From Dokdonia sp. PRO95 (lineage in GTDB: Bacteria > Bacteroidota > Bacteroidia > Flavobacteriales > Flavobacteriaceae), in NCBI RefSeq assembly GCF_000355805.1, contig NZ_CM001837.1:2859866-2923865 (forward strand): a stretch of 64,000 bases of DNA, given 5' to 3'. Positions 35,995-46,072 of this stretch are shown here, in pieces. Below the pieces are notes generated by a model. It saw only the letters and a program-made list of their open reading frames with translations, did not search any database and was not told where the DNA came from. Positions within the stretch are counted from its first letter, which is position 1; each line of letters opens with the position of its first letter. A program made the position numbers and the translations under genes.

Positions 35995-37251
35995 TTAGTT
36001 TCCTCCTTCTAGTTTTTCAATGTTTGCTTTCATTGCATCTGCCTTAGATGTTTCACCTAGTTGCTCATAGATTCCGTAAAGAGATCTTGCTACATCAAGG
36101 TAATCAGGCTTTGCTGCTAATGCTTTTTCTAAGTAAGGAACAGCATTCTTGTAAACATCCTGACGTTTAAGTTTTAAAGCATCATACTTGTCATAGTCTG
36201 CTTTTGAAGTTCCTAAACTGTTCATCTCATCCACAATTGCACGCTCATCAGATAAGATAAGAACAGCAATGTTATTATAAGCTGCAGCATATGTAGGATC
36301 AAGCTCAACAGCCTTCATGTAATATTCCTTTGCCTTTTCCTTATTTCCTTGCTGATCAGAACTTACACCTAAGTTATATAGTAACTCTGGATTGTTTGGG
36401 TCTTTCTCAAGAACCTTAGCAATTACTTCTTGATACTTATCCATTTTCTTCATCTTAAGGTAGATATCTGCCTCAGAACGTAATAATAAGATGTCATCTG
36501 GATTCTCTTTACGAGCATCTGCCATTGCAGCAAGTGCCTTTTCATTTTCATTCTTAGAGATATAGATAAGCGCAATATTTTTTGCTATTTCTGCACTTTT
36601 AGAATCTCCTAACTGCTCTTCTGGTTTTACGTGTGTTTTTGCAAGTACCTGAAGATCTCTTTCTTGTTTGCTTGGAAAATTTTCAACCTCGCTTGTCTCA
36701 ACATTAGTTGCTACATAAGATACTTCTCTTCCTTGAAAACCTAAGTTTTTAAGTTGCTCATAATAACCTAATGCAGTATCATAATCTTTACCGTTGATTG
36801 CATTTGATGCAGCAAAGTATAAGTAAACTGTATCTTTTTTACTTAGGTTGTATGCTTTTTCAAGTTTTGTTGCTGCGCTGGCATAATCTTGACCGTTTTG
36901 ATCTGCTACAGCACCATTGATATAAGCATTTGTAACATTTGCAAGACCTGCTTCTGCTTCTTTACTGTACTTAGTATCTCGTAAATCTCCAAAAGCCATT
37001 GCTGCTTTCTCAAGATCTGCTGGATCTTGATTATCTACTCCTAAATATGCTTGAGCCTTAAGAAGCATAAACTTCTCTTTTGTTTTCTCATCCATATTAG
37101 CTGTTAGAGCTTCGGCAGCTCCTAGTAGCGTTTTTGCCTGAGTATAGCTACCAGACTTAATTGCCTTCTCTATAGCTTTTACTTCCTTTTTCTGTGCAAA
37201 TGCCATCGATGTTGCGGCAAGTGCTATTGCTAAAAATAGTTTACTTTTCAT
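35995..37251 (-). CDS. Secreted tetratricopeptide repeat protein
   Basis: This 418-residue protein has a signal peptide (residues 1-20, cleavage after M-A-F-A-Q) and mostly helical repeats. TPR-like units are clearest at about 263-335 (N-P-E-L-L-Y-N-L-G-V-S-S-D-Q-Q-G-N and D-P-T-Y-A-A-A-Y-N-N-I-A-V-L). It is likely a periplasmic or outer-membrane-associated scaffold. It lies 62 bases downstream of gyrA on the same strand but has its own -7-like box (TAATTTTG on the minus strand, 37280-37287), so it need not share gyrA's transcript. No specific partner is known. Confidence 0.85.
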   Translation of the reverse strand: MKSKLFLAIALAATSMAFAQKKEVKAIEKAIKSGSYTQAKTLLGAAEALTANMDEKTKEKFMLLKAQAYLGVDNQDPADLEKAAMAFGDLRDTKYSKEAEAGLANVTNAYINGAVADQNGQDYASAATKLEKAYNLSKKDTVYLYFAASNAINGKDYDTALGYYEQLKNLGFQGREVSYVATNVETSEVENFPSKQERDLQVLAKTHVKPEEQLGDSKSAEIAKNIALIYISKNENEKALAAMADARKENPDDILLLRSEADIYLKMKKMDKYQEVIAKVLEKDPNNPELLYNLGVSSDQQGNKEKAKEYYMKAVELDPTYAAAYNNIAVLILSDERAIVDEMNSLGTSKADYDKYDALKLKRQDVYKNAVPYLEKALAAKPDYLDVARSLYGIYEQLGETSKADAMKANIEKLEGGN

Positions 37252-37279
37252 TGTAATGGTTTAATTAATATAAGGGTTT

Positions 37280-37287
37280 CAAAATTA
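37280..37287 (-). promoter_or_regulatory. Promoter -7 box (TAATTTTG) for the TPR gene
   Basis: Exact TAnnTTTG on the minus strand, 28 bases before the TPR start, in the 62-base gap after gyrA. Confidence 0.4.
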
Positions 37288-37313
37288 CTCTTTTTTTCTC
37301 AACCCTTATGTTT

Positions 37314-39860
37314 CTATTCTTCTTCTTCAGAAGAGTTTTCGTTTTGGGTTGTTTCTGAAGCAGTTGTCCCTCCTTCTACCGGAGTTCCATCTACTGTGTC
37401 ATCTTCATCATCTATATCGTCCTCATCACTTTTTACTTTCGCGACAGCGGCAATAGAATCGTTTCCTTTAAGGTTGATAAGTCGTACTCCTTGTGTTGCA
37501 CGCCCCATAACTCTTAGTGAAGCTACTTCCATTCTTATAGCGATACCTGACTTATTGATAATCATAAGATCATCTGCATCAGTAACGTTTTTAATAGATA
37601 CTAGTTCTCCAGTCTTTTCGGTAACAGAGATTGTTTTTACTCCTTTACCTCCACGGTTTGTAATTCTGTAATCTTCAAGACTACTACGCTTACCATACCC
37701 TTTTTCTGAAACAACTAGGATATTACTTTCTGTATCGTTTACAGACACCATTCCTACTACTTCATCTTCATCATTAGCAAGAGTTATGCCACGAACACCA
37801 GAGGCGTTTCTTCCCATAGGTCTTGTCTTACTTTCCTCAAAGCGTATTGCCTTACCAGATTTAAGCGCAAGCATCACTTGACTCTCTCCCGTTGTAAGCT
37901 TTGCAGATAGTAGCTCATCATTGTCCTTAATAGTAATCGCGTTGATACCATTAGTACGAGGACGTGAGTATTGCTCTAGCGCTGTTTTCTTTACTTGTCC
38001 TTTTTTGGTCGCCATAATGATGTAGTGATTATTTATATAATCTTCATCTTTAAGGTCTCCTGTACATACAAATGCTTTTACCTCGTCATCTTGCTCAATA
38101 TTAATAAGGTTCTGGATAGCTCTACCTTTTGAAGTCTTACTTCCTTCTGGTATTTCAAATACACGCATCCAGAAACATTTACCCTTTTGTGTAAAGAATA
38201 GCATATACTGGTGGTTAGTACCCACAAATAGATGCTCTAAGAAATCTTCATTACGAGTGGTAGATGCTTTTGTACCTACTCCTCCTCTATTTTGAGTTTT
38301 GTATTCTGTAAGTGATGTACGTTTTATGTAACCAGCATTTGAGATAGTAATCACTACCTTTTTATCTGGAATAAGATCTGTGATGCTTACATCACCTCCT
38401 GCATACTCTATAATAGAGCGACGCTCATCTCCATACTTATCTTTTATTTCTTGAAGCTCTTCTCTAATAATAGACATACGACGCTCCTTCTTTGCAAGGA
38501 TATCTTTTAAGTCTTCTATAGTCTTCATTATCTCTTCGTACTCACTACGTAGTTTGTCTTGCTCCAGACCTGTAAGCTGGCGTAAACGCATCTCTACGAT
38601 AGCCTTTGCTTGAATCTCTGAGAGTTTAAAACGCTCTATTAAGTTTTGTCTCGCCTCATCACCATTTGCACTTGCGCGTATGATGGCAATTACTTCATCT
38701 ATATTATCTGAAGCAATGATAAGACCTTCTAGTATGTGGGCACGAGCTTCTGCTTTTTTAAGCTCAAACTCTGTTCTTCTCACTACAACCTCGTGGCGGT
38801 GTTCAACAAAGTGGTGTATCATATCCTTAAGATTTAACATCTCAGGACGCCCGTTTACAAGAGCAATGTTATTTACACTAAATGATGATTGTAGTGCCGT
38901 GTACTTATATAACTTGTTAAGTACGATATTTGGGATAGCATCACGTTTTATAACATAAACGATACGCATACCATTACGGTCTGACTCGTCACGTATTGCA
39001 GATATACCCTCGATCTTCTTATCGTTGATCATATCGGCCGTTTTCTTAATCATATCAGCCTTATTGACTTGATATGGTATTTCGGTCACAATGATACACT
39101 CTCTACCTTTTACTTCTTCAAACTCTGCCTTTGCGCGCATTACAACACGACCACGCCCTGTTTTAAAAGCCTCACGTACTCCGTCATAACCATAAATCGT
39201 TCCTCCGGTAGGAAAATCTGGAGCCTTTACGTGCTCCATAAGTTCATCTATAGTAACGTCATTATTATCTATGTAAGCGTGTATACCGTCTACAACCTCA
39301 GAAAGGTTGTGTGGTGGCATATTAGTCGCCATACCCACAGCAATACCAGATGCACCATTTATAAGTAACCCTGGTACACGTGTAGGTAATACGGTAGGTT
39401 CTTTAAGTGTATCATCAAAGTTAAGTTGGTGATCTACTGTGTCTTTTTCAATATCTGCAAGCATATCTTCAGATATCTTGCGCATTCTAGCCTCGGTATA
39501 ACGCATTGCTGCTGGGCTATCACCATCTACAGACCCAAAGTTACCTTGACCATCTACAAGCATATAACGTAAACTCCACTCTTGAGCCATACGCACCATT
39601 GCATCATATACAGAGGTGTCGCCGTGTGGGTGATACTTACCTAGTACCTCTCCTACTATTCTTGCAGATTTTTTGTGAGCACCACTCGCTCGTATTCCTA
39701 ACTCATGCATTCCGTAAAGAACACGACGGTGTACTGGTTTGAGACCATCACGTACGTCAGGTAGTGCACGTGATACGATAACTGACATCGAGTAATCGAT
39801 GTAAGCAGATTTCATTTCATCTTCAATATTAATCGAGATCAGCTTTTCTCCTTCAGCCAT
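37314..39860 (-). CDS. gyrA: DNA gyrase subunit A
   Basis: This 848-residue protein is the breakage-reunion subunit of DNA gyrase. The active-site Tyr is 121 in [10 protein letters not shown]. The quinolone-determining region reads [10 protein letters not shown], so the E. coli Ser83 equivalent is Thr, and Asp87 is kept. Six beta-pinwheel repeats fill the C-terminal domain. The last 40 or so residues are an acidic, low-complexity tail ending in E-E-E-E. A degenerate palindrome copy (ACTTTCGCGACAGC on the plus strand, 37435-37448) lies at the end of the last repeat, read as A-V-A-K-V. GyrB is not in the window. Confidence 0.97.
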   Translation of the reverse strand: MAEGEKLISINIEDEMKSAYIDYSMSVIVSRALPDVRDGLKPVHRRVLYGMHELGIRASGAHKKSARIVGEVLGKYHPHGDTSVYDAMVRMAQEWSLRYMLVDGQGNFGSVDGDSPAAMRYTEARMRKISEDMLADIEKDTVDHQLNFDDTLKEPTVLPTRVPGLLINGASGIAVGMATNMPPHNLSEVVDGIHAYIDNNDVTIDELMEHVKAPDFPTGGTIYGYDGVREAFKTGRGRVVMRAKAEFEEVKGRECIIVTEIPYQVNKADMIKKTADMINDKKIEGISAIRDESDRNGMRIVYVIKRDAIPNIVLNKLYKYTALQSSFSVNNIALVNGRPEMLNLKDMIHHFVEHRHEVVVRRTEFELKKAEARAHILEGLIIASDNIDEVIAIIRASANGDEARQNLIERFKLSEIQAKAIVEMRLRQLTGLEQDKLRSEYEEIMKTIEDLKDILAKKERRMSIIREELQEIKDKYGDERRSIIEYAGGDVSITDLIPDKKVVITISNAGYIKRTSLTEYKTQNRGGVGTKASTTRNEDFLEHLFVGTNHQYMLFFTQKGKCFWMRVFEIPEGSKTSKGRAIQNLINIEQDDEVKAFVCTGDLKDEDYINNHYIIMATKKGQVKKTALEQYSRPRTNGINAITIKDNDELLSAKLTTGESQVMLALKSGKAIRFEESKTRPMGRNASGVRGITLANDEDEVVGMVSVNDTESNILVVSEKGYGKRSSLEDYRITNRGGKGVKTISVTEKTGELVSIKNVTDADDLMIINKSGIAIRMEVASLRVMGRATQGVRLINLKGNDSIAAVAKVKSDEDDIDDEDDTVDGTPVEGGTTASETTQNENSSEEEE
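37435..37448. repeat. Degenerate palindrome copy (two mismatches), in gyrA
   Basis: ACTTTCGCGACAGC, two substitutions from consensus; read on the minus strand as A-V-A-K-V before the acidic tail of GyrA. Confidence 0.5.
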
Positions 39861-39938
39861 ATATAAATTGATTAGATTTTATGTCAAATTTTTACTAGCT
39901 AGCAATGTAGTGATTTTGGAGGGTTTTTATGGGGGTAC

Positions 39939-39952
39939 GCTTTCGCGAAAGC
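39939..39952. repeat. Dispersed palindrome, copy 10 (intergenic)
   Basis: Exact copy between divergent gyrA and clpC, preceded by GTAC. Confidence 0.95.
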
Positions 39953-40024
39953 GCACTTTTTATCAACAAATTTTAACAAAGTCTCTTAATAACTACCCAA
40001 AAGCCTTAAAGGCAAATTGTCAGG

Positions 40025-40032
40025 TATTTTTG
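40025..40032 (+). promoter_or_regulatory. Promoter -7 box (TATTTTTG) for clpC
   Basis: Exact TAnnTTTG, 80 bases before the chosen start at 40112 and 14 before a spurious ATG at 40046. Confidence 0.4.
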
Positions 40033-40111
40033 GTAATTTGGACTAATGACTTTAAGCGGAATGATTTTTGAACCAGTTTGCTTAAATTTACCTAAGAAAG
40101 AGAAGATAGAT

Positions 40112-42664
40112 ATGGACGATAATTTTTCACCAAGAGTAAAAGATGTGATTGCTTATAGTAAAGAGGAGGCCTTAAGATTAGGTCATGACTTTATAGGTAC
40201 AGAGCACTTACTTCTTGGTTTGTTAAGAGACGGAAGCGGTAAAGCAATCGATATTTTAGGAGCTTTAAATATAGACTTAGAGCACTTGAGACGCAAGGTT
40301 GAGATACTAAGCCCAGCAAACCCCAACTTGAACTTACAGAGTAATGATAAGAAGAACTTACATCTTACTCGCCAGGCAGAGCGAGCACTCAAGACCACAT
40401 TCTTAGAAGCAAAGCTCTTTCAAAGTTCATCAATAAATACGGCTCATTTATTATTATGTGTTTTACGTAATGAAAATGATCCTACCACAAAACTGCTCAA
40501 TCGACTTAAAGTAGATTATGACAGTGTAAAAGACCAATTTAAACTAATGATGGCAAACGAAAGCGATGAATATATAGAGCCTATTAAATCAGAATCATTT
40601 AGTGATGATGCCGATAATAGCGATGAAGGATCAAAAGAAAATCCTTTTAATAGCCCTACCACGCCTAAAGGAGGAAAGAAAAGTAAAACTCCGGTTCTAG
40701 ATAACTTTGGACGTGATCTTACTGCAATGGCAGACGAGGGTAAACTAGATCCTGTAGTAGGCCGTAGCAAGGAGATTGAGCGTGTATCTCAGATATTGAG
40801 TAGACGTAAGAAAAACAACCCTCTCCTTATTGGTGAGCCTGGAGTAGGTAAATCTGCCATAGCAGAAGGACTTGCTCTACGTATTGTACAACGTAAGGTA
40901 TCTCGTATCCTTTTTGACAAGCGTGTGGTTACTCTTGATCTTGCTAGCCTTGTAGCTGGAACAAAATATAGAGGCCAGTTTGAAGAGCGTATGAAAGCTG
41001 TGATGAACGAGCTTGAAAAGAATGATGATATTATCTTATTTATAGATGAGATACATACTATTGTAGGAGCTGGAGGAGCAACGGGATCTCTTGATGCTTC
41101 AAATATGTTTAAACCTGCTCTCGCTCGAGGCGAAATACAATGTGTAGGTGCAACAACGCTTGATGAATTCCGCCAGCATATTGAGAAAGATGGTGCTTTA
41201 GAGCGACGTTTTCAAAAAGTAATTGTAGAACCTACGTCTGTAGAAGAAACAATTGAGATATTACAAAATATTAAAGGTAAGTATGAAGAGCACCATAATG
41301 TCTCATATACAGATGAGGCACTTGAAGCGTGTGTAAAACTTACTAATAGATATATGACCGATAGATTTCTTCCAGATAAGGCTATAGATGCTCTAGACGA
41401 AGCAGGATCTCGCGTGCATATTACTAATATTGATGTTCCTAAAAAGATTTTAGAATTAGAAAATAAGCTAGAAGAGGTAAGAGAACTCAAAACCTCTGTG
41501 GTAAAGAAGCAGAAATATGAAGAGGCTGCAAAGCTGCGCGATGATGAGAAAACCTTAGAAAAGGAACTTGCAATCGCTCAAGAGCGATGGGAAGAAGACG
41601 CAAAACTTCACAAAGAAGAAGTGTCTGAAGAAAATGTTGCAGATGTAGTAAGTATGATGACAGGAATCCCTGTTAACCGTATTGCACAAACAGAAAGCAA
41701 CAAACTTGCAGAACTACCAGCAACAATAAAAGAAAACGTAATAGGTCAAGATGAGGCGGTTGCAAAGGTTGCAAAAGCAATACAACGTAACAGAGCTGGA
41801 TTAAAAGATCCTAACAAACCTATTGGTTCATTTATATTCTTAGGTCAGACTGGTGTAGGAAAAACGCAACTTGCAAAGGTTCTTGCAAAAGAGCTTTTTG
41901 ATAATCAAGATGCACTCATCCGTATTGATATGAGTGAGTATATGGAGAAGTTTTCTATCTCAAGGCTTGTAGGAGCGCCTCCTGGATACGTAGGATACGA
42001 AGAAGGTGGTCAACTCACAGAAAAAGTAAGACGTAAGCCTTACTCTGTGGTTTTACTAGATGAGATAGAAAAAGCGCATCCAGATGTATTTAATATGTTA
42101 CTGCAAGTGTTAGATGATGGTTTCTTAACAGATTCTCTAGGCCGTAAGATAGATTTTAGAAATACTATTATCATAATGACCTCAAATATCGGGGCAAGGA
42201 AGCTTAAAGACTTTGGTCAAGGTGTTGGATTTGGTACTGCTTCACGTAAAACGCAAGCAGATGATAATGCAAGAAGTATTATACAGAATGCCCTTAAAAA
42301 GGCATTTGCACCTGAGTTTTTAAATCGTGTTGATGACGTAGTAGTATTTAATGCATTAGAGCGTGAGGATATCCATAAGATTATCGATATCGAACTTGCA
42401 AAACTATATACTAGAATTAAAGGTCTAGGATATGATTTAACACTTAGTGAAAAAGCAAAAGATTATATAAGTGATAAAGGTTTTGATAAGGAATATGGGG
42501 CACGACCACTTAAAAGAGCTATTCAAAAATATATAGAAGATGCACTAGCCGAGGAGATAATTAATTCTCAATTAAAAGAAGGTGATGGCATATTTATGGA
42601 TTTTGATGAGAAGAAAGACGAACTTATAATCGATATCAAAAAGGCAACCCCTACAGAGTCGTAG
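40112..42664 (+). CDS. clpC: ATP-dependent Clp protease ATP-binding subunit ClpC
   Basis: ClpC is the AAA+ unfoldase that feeds ClpP and controls protein quality. I start it at the ATG at 40112 ([11 protein letters not shown]), the family's normal N-terminus; the open frame reaches back to an ATG at 40046 whose 22 extra residues look unrelated. In order: two Clp_N repeats (1-140), AAA+ module 1 with Walker A G-E-P-G-V-G-K-S near 241, a UVR-like coiled segment (about 405-445), AAA+ module 2 with Walker A G-Q-T-G-V-G-K-T near 578, and the C-terminal domain. Length (850) is typical for Bacteroidetes ClpC. A strong terminator follows. Confidence 0.95.
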   Translation: MDDNFSPRVKDVIAYSKEEALRLGHDFIGTEHLLLGLLRDGSGKAIDILGALNIDLEHLRRKVEILSPANPNLNLQSNDKKNLHLTRQAERALKTTFLEAKLFQSSSINTAHLLLCVLRNENDPTTKLLNRLKVDYDSVKDQFKLMMANESDEYIEPIKSESFSDDADNSDEGSKENPFNSPTTPKGGKKSKTPVLDNFGRDLTAMADEGKLDPVVGRSKEIERVSQILSRRKKNNPLLIGEPGVGKSAIAEGLALRIVQRKVSRILFDKRVVTLDLASLVAGTKYRGQFEERMKAVMNELEKNDDIILFIDEIHTIVGAGGATGSLDASNMFKPALARGEIQCVGATTLDEFRQHIEKDGALERRFQKVIVEPTSVEETIEILQNIKGKYEEHHNVSYTDEALEACVKLTNRYMTDRFLPDKAIDALDEAGSRVHITNIDVPKKILELENKLEEVRELKTSVVKKQKYEEAAKLRDDEKTLEKELAIAQERWEEDAKLHKEEVSEENVADVVSMMTGIPVNRIAQTESNKLAELPATIKENVIGQDEAVAKVAKAIQRNRAGLKDPNKPIGSFIFLGQTGVGKTQLAKVLAKELFDNQDALIRIDMSEYMEKFSISRLVGAPPGYVGYEEGGQLTEKVRRKPYSVVLLDEIEKAHPDVFNMLLQVLDDGFLTDSLGRKIDFRNTIIIMTSNIGARKLKDFGQGVGFGTASRKTQADDNARSIIQNALKKAFAPEFLNRVDDVVVFNALEREDIHKIIDIELAKLYTRIKGLGYDLTLSEKAKDYISDKGFDKEYGARPLKRAIQKYIEDALAEEIINSQLKEGDGIFMDFDEKKDELIIDIKKATPTES

Positions 42665-42689
42665 GTAACGCTAAGGGTTTATAATTATT

Positions 42690-42726
42690 TCCCCGAAAGG
42701 TCTAACTGACTTTTCGGGGATTTTTT
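42690..42726 (+). terminator. Rho-independent terminator of clpC
   Basis: Stem with CCCCGAAA paired to TTTCGGGG plus inner pairs, followed by six T. Confidence 0.85.
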
Positions 42727-42823
42727 ATTTAAAATACTATGCACACATAGTTAATGTATTGGTAAATAGATGTTTGTATTTCTATTTATTAGTATATTCA
42801 ATGTTCAAGTCCCCTACAAACTT

Positions 42824-43210
42824 ATGACAGAACCAATAGAACACCACCTTAGCTTATCATTCGGAGAGTTAACTATCTATAATGATTATGTTTACACTGT
42901 AATGAACGAAGGAATTACAGTACAGCCTAATTTTAATGATATTCTACTAGCAATTGCAGAGATATATTATAGCAATAAAGAGTTTGTATATATAACCCAC
43001 AGAATAAACTCCTACTCTATTGATCCCATTATCTATCTAGAAACATCAAAAATTGAAAACCTTAAAGGGTTTATAGCTGTTTGTCCAAACAAAAGCCTTA
43101 TAGAATCATTTAGAGTTGAAAAATTGTTTTTTAAAAAACCTTTTGCTGTGTATCAAACACTTGATGAAGCCTTAGATTATAAGGAGGTATTGCTTTCTGG
43201 TAAGCAATGA
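42824..43210 (+). CDS. Small STAS/SpoIIAA-like protein, tandem paralogue 1
   Basis: I start this gene at the ATG at 42824 (128 residues); an ATG 54 bases earlier would add a hydrophobic stretch with no match in the paralogue. It is similar to the next gene along its whole length: S-F-G-E-L-x-I, M-N-E-G-I, Y-I-T-H-R-I-N-S-Y-S-I-D-P-I-I-Y-L, and a C-terminal F-F-K-K-P-F-A-V-Y-x-T-L-D-E-A. The pattern of short strands and helices and the length resemble SpoIIAA/STAS-like proteins of Bacteroidetes, but I could not confirm this. No signal peptide. Function unknown. Confidence 0.7.
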   Translation: MTEPIEHHLSLSFGELTIYNDYVYTVMNEGITVQPNFNDILLAIAEIYYSNKEFVYITHRINSYSIDPIIYLETSKIENLKGFIAVCPNKSLIESFRVEKLFFKKPFAVYQTLDEALDYKEVLLSGKQ

Positions 43211-43287
43211 TTTTTTTTTGCGACAAACACTTTTATCTTCTTAAAAAAAGAAGGAGTTTTGCAGCCAATTTAATCCCCTACACCCAC

Positions 43288-43656
43288 TTGAAAAATATTA
43301 AAGAATTTGACTTTGGAAAAATCCAAATCGAACAGAATTTTGTCATTGGTACCATGAAAGAAGGTTCTCATGTTGATAGAGCATCTAACCAGTTACTATT
43401 ATCATTTTGCAAAGACTATTTTAATGATGAGCCTTTTGGTTATATCTCACACAGGCTCAATTCATACTCCGTAGATCCTACTGTGTATATGGATGCTGGA
43501 AGTCATCCCGGACTCAAAGCTATTGCTGTTGTATTTGATAATCCACTCATTAAATCTAATGTAGTACTAGAAAAACAATTTTTTAATCAACCCTTTGAGT
43601 CTTTCAATTCTGTTGATGAAGCAAAAAAATGGTTATCAGAGTTACTCATAAAATAA
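43288..43656 (+). CDS. Small STAS/SpoIIAA-like protein, tandem paralogue 2
   Basis: This protein aligns with its neighbour: F-D-F-G-K-I-Q-I, T-M-K-E-G-S, Y-I-S-H-R-L-N-S-Y-S-V-D-P-T-V-Y-M and F-F-N-Q-P-F-E-S-F-x-S-V-D-E-A. Its frame opens at an ATG at 43207 overlapping the previous stop (ATGA), but that would add 27 basic residues absent from the paralogue; TTG at 43288 gives the best alignment and a 122-residue protein. Both starts are possible, and the ATGA overlap would suggest translational coupling. Function unknown. Confidence 0.65.
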   Translation: MKNIKEFDFGKIQIEQNFVIGTMKEGSHVDRASNQLLLSFCKDYFNDEPFGYISHRLNSYSVDPTVYMDAGSHPGLKAIAVVFDNPLIKSNVVLEKQFFNQPFESFNSVDEAKKWLSELLIK

Positions 43657-43742
43657 AATTTTACACGATGATATCATTGAGCGTTATAGTGAAGTAGCGT
43701 ACGTTTACAAACCATTAATAAAAACAATTTTTGAATTAAAAA

Positions 43743-43780
43743 ATAAAGCCTTCAATTTTATCTAAAATTGAAGGCTTTAT
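43743..43780. terminator. Bidirectional hairpin terminator
   Basis: Two perfect 18-base arms (43743-43760, 43763-43780) with only TC between, A/T-rich ends. It separates the paralogue pair from the convergent SDR gene. Confidence 0.85.
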
Positions 43781-43797
43781 ATAATATTCTAATACTA

Positions 43798-44514
43798 CTA
43801 TTTAGTAGGTGGCTTAGATGGTCGCACCTCTATTTTACTAGGTAAAGTTCTTGGATGCATTTTAAGTAGATCGACGGTAATTTGGCCAAGATCTTCTGGC
43901 TGTATACGCCAGTCAGTCCCTTCCTCTGGTGATCTACCTCCAAAATGGCTACTTACAGAGCCTGGCATTATGGTACTCACTTTTACATTATCTTGTCTAA
44001 GATCTAACATAAGCGCTTGCGAAAAGCCTGTCAAACCAAATTTACTCGCATTATAAGCTGTTCCTTTTTCAAAGAAATTTGTTCCTGCAAGACTAGAAAT
44101 TGTAAAAATATAACCTTCTGATTTTTTAAGCGCTTCAAGAGAGGCTTTTACTGAGTAGAAAACTCCCGTTAGGTTCGTATCAATGGTCTCATCCCATTGT
44201 TTTATAGACATATCTGCAATACTCTCAAAATGCCCTAGACCTGCATTTGCAATGAGCACATCAATTTTCCCAAATTTATCTAGTACAGCTTTTACGGCAT
44301 TTTGCTGGCTTTCATAATTTCTTACATCTGCTGCAATACCGAGTATGTAATTATCATTTTCAGTTAGTTCATGAGCTGCTTCTTTGGCACCTTTCTCATC
44401 TCTTCCTGTGATTGCAACCTTCATTCCTTGATGCAACAAGGCTTCGGCTATACCTCGCCCTATACCCTTAGTTCCACCAGTTATTAATGCAACTTTATCT
44501 TTTAATGATTCCAT
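43798..44514 (-). CDS. Short-chain dehydrogenase/reductase (SDR)
   Basis: I start at the ATG at 44514 (M-E-S-L-K-D-K-V-A-L); the open frame continues 15 codons upstream through a palindrome copy, which is more likely non-coding. The 238-residue protein has the cofactor motif T-G-G-T-K-G-I-G (12-19), N-A-G (90-92), Ser140/141 and Y-N-A-S-K (Tyr154, Lys158). It is a classical NAD(P)H-dependent oxidoreductase of unknown substrate; similar genes are often annotated as 3-oxoacyl-ACP reductase FabG or clavaldehyde dehydrogenase, which I cannot confirm. The gene is divergent from the lipoprotein gene upstream. Confidence 0.87.
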   Translation of the reverse strand: MESLKDKVALITGGTKGIGRGIAEALLHQGMKVAITGRDEKGAKEAAHELTENDNYILGIAADVRNYESQQNAVKAVLDKFGKIDVLIANAGLGHFESIADMSIKQWDETIDTNLTGVFYSVKASLEALKKSEGYIFTISSLAGTNFFEKGTAYNASKFGLTGFSQALMLDLRQDNVKVSTIMPGSVSSHFGGRSPEEGTDWRIQPEDLGQITVDLLKMHPRTLPSKIEVRPSKPPTK

Positions 44515-44543
44515 GATTACGTGTTTTTTATAAAGATAATCAC

Positions 44544-44557
44544 GCTTTCGCGAAAGC
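44544..44557. repeat. Dispersed palindrome, copy 11 (intergenic, upstream of the SDR gene)
   Basis: Exact copy 29 bases before the chosen SDR start, in the divergent gap. The SDR frame runs through it (L-S-R-K) but translation probably starts after it. Confidence 0.95.
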
Positions 44558-44626
44558 AAACAAGAAATTTTCTTAAACTAAATCTAAAAAAGTGACACCT
44601 TTGTAAATAACATAACTCGTTCTCAA

Positions 44627-45730
44627 ATGGCTTTTAAACAAATCTATTCGCTTCTTATCATAACCCTCTTACTCTCTTGTAAATCTTCAAGCCTTCTTCA
44701 AAGTAAAACGCAAGAAATAAGACAGCTCGACTTTGTAAATGAAGTGATTATTCCTGCCGATGCTATGTATGAAGATATAGCTGTGGGTGGCCTATCTAGT
44801 ATCGATTATATGGATGGTAAGTGGTATATCATAAGTGACGATAGAAAAAATCCGCGATTTTATATTGCAGATATTAAGATTGAAAATGGCAAGTTACAAT
44901 TACCTGTTTTCACCTCGATGGTAAATTTTAAGGATACCTTAGGTATTGCTTTTAAAAGTGGGCTAGCTGATCCAGAATCACTGCGGGTAACTCCTTCTAA
45001 TGACATTATATGGTCAAGTGAAGGAAATATAAGCAAGGGTATTAATCCTTTTATAAGAACATCTAGTATGGATGGAGCTTTTAAAAATGCTATTGCGATT
45101 CCTTCTAGATATCTTGTTCAAAACGATATTGCTAGTGGCCCACATAACAATGGAGTTTTTGAAGCGCTCTCTAGAAATTACGATAACAAAGGTTTCTGGG
45201 TAACTACAGAATTACCACTCAAACAAGATGGTATTGTACCTACTGCAAGTGACGCAAACTCTCCCGTACGTATTGCATATATAGATCATGAGCGTAAAAC
45301 GTTTAAAAAAGAGTATGCATACATGCTAGATAAAGTAGCTAGAGAAGGTAAGCTTGAAGTAAACGGCGTGACTGAAATTTTGTCATACAACGAACACTCC
45401 TTTCTAGTTCTTGAACGATCTTATGCATCGGGGCATGATGATGGTGGAAATGATGTTAAGATTTACCAAGTTTCAACGAAAAATGCAACAGATGTAAACG
45501 ACCTAAATAGTCTTTCTAATTCATCTTACACCCCTGCGACCAAGAAACTTTTATTAGATTTTAGTAGCGTGCGTAGTCAGCTCACAGATGGTATTGTAGA
45601 TAATATTGAAGGAATGACTTTTGGTCCTAATTTTGAAAATGGAAATAGATCACTAGTCGTTATCTCTGATAATAATTTTAACTCCTTTGGAAAACAACTT
45701 AGTCAGATAATACTATTTGAAATTAAATAA
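44627..45730 (+). CDS. Esterase-like/phytase-like lipoprotein (PF13449-type)
   Basis: This 367-residue protein has a lipoprotein signal peptide with lipobox L-S-C-K near residue 17. The mature part resembles the esterase-like activity of phytase family: G-G-L-S-S-I-D-Y, Y-I-I-S-D-D-R, A-D-P-E-S-L-R, W-S-S-E-G, and later N-I-E-G-M-T-F-G-P and V-V-I-S-D-N-N-F, the characteristic end. It is probably a surface or periplasmic propeller protein that hydrolyses phosphoesters or other esters; the substrate is unknown. The annotation rests on motif recall, not on a search. Confidence 0.8.
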   Translation: MAFKQIYSLLIITLLLSCKSSSLLQSKTQEIRQLDFVNEVIIPADAMYEDIAVGGLSSIDYMDGKWYIISDDRKNPRFYIADIKIENGKLQLPVFTSMVNFKDTLGIAFKSGLADPESLRVTPSNDIIWSSEGNISKGINPFIRTSSMDGAFKNAIAIPSRYLVQNDIASGPHNNGVFEALSRNYDNKGFWVTTELPLKQDGIVPTASDANSPVRIAYIDHERKTFKKEYAYMLDKVAREGKLEVNGVTEILSYNEHSFLVLERSYASGHDDGGNDVKIYQVSTKNATDVNDLNSLSNSSYTPATKKLLLDFSSVRSQLTDGIVDNIEGMTFGPNFENGNRSLVVISDNNFNSFGKQLSQIILFEIK

Positions 45731-45771
45731 AAGTTACTCTTTGATGAGTAGGCTTGTTGCTATTTTGCCCT

Positions 45772-45779
45772 TATTTTTG
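45772..45779 (+). promoter_or_regulatory. Promoter -7 box (TATTTTTG) for the DUF3817 gene
   Basis: Exact TAnnTTTG, 14 bases before the start at 45794. Confidence 0.4.
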
Positions 45780-45793
45780 TTGAAAAATATACG

Positions 45794-46072
45794 ATGCTTA
45801 AGACCTTTAGAATTCTCAGTGTATTAGAAGGAATATCATTTTTATTAATCCTTTTTATCACCATGCCATTAAAGTATATATTTGATAATGGAGCACCTAA
45901 TAAAGTTATTGGTATGGCTCATGGATTTCTATTTCTTGCCTATGTAGTAATGGCAATTATGATGAAATCTTATATGAAATGGAACAATAAAACAGTAGGA
46001 ATCGTCCTTTTATGCTCTATTATTCCATTTGGTACTTTTTGGATGGATAAAAAATATCTCCAGTCTACTTAA
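45794..46072 (+). CDS. DUF3817 family small membrane protein
   Basis: This 92-residue protein has three hydrophobic helices (about 10-28, 39-58 and 66-82) and the DUF3817 pattern: E-G-I-S-F-L-L-I-L-F, M-P-L-K-Y, G-M-A-H-G-F-L-F. Members sit in the cytoplasmic membrane and have no established function. Its last 8 bases overlap the convergent DUF4870 gene. Confidence 0.88.
   Translation: MLKTFRILSVLEGISFLLILFITMPLKYIFDNGAPNKVIGMAHGFLFLAYVVMAIMMKSYMKWNNKTVGIVLLCSIIPFGTFWMDKKYLQST

Noticed and set aside
40046..40111. Upstream start for clpC at 40046
   Set aside because: The 22 added residues do not resemble ClpC, and the family N-terminus M-D-D-N-F begins at 40112.
44515..44559. Extended N-terminus of the SDR protein through the palindrome copy
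   Set aside because: The family's usual start M-x-S-L-K-D-K-V-A-L begins at 44514; the added residues include the repeat-derived L-S-R-K-R.
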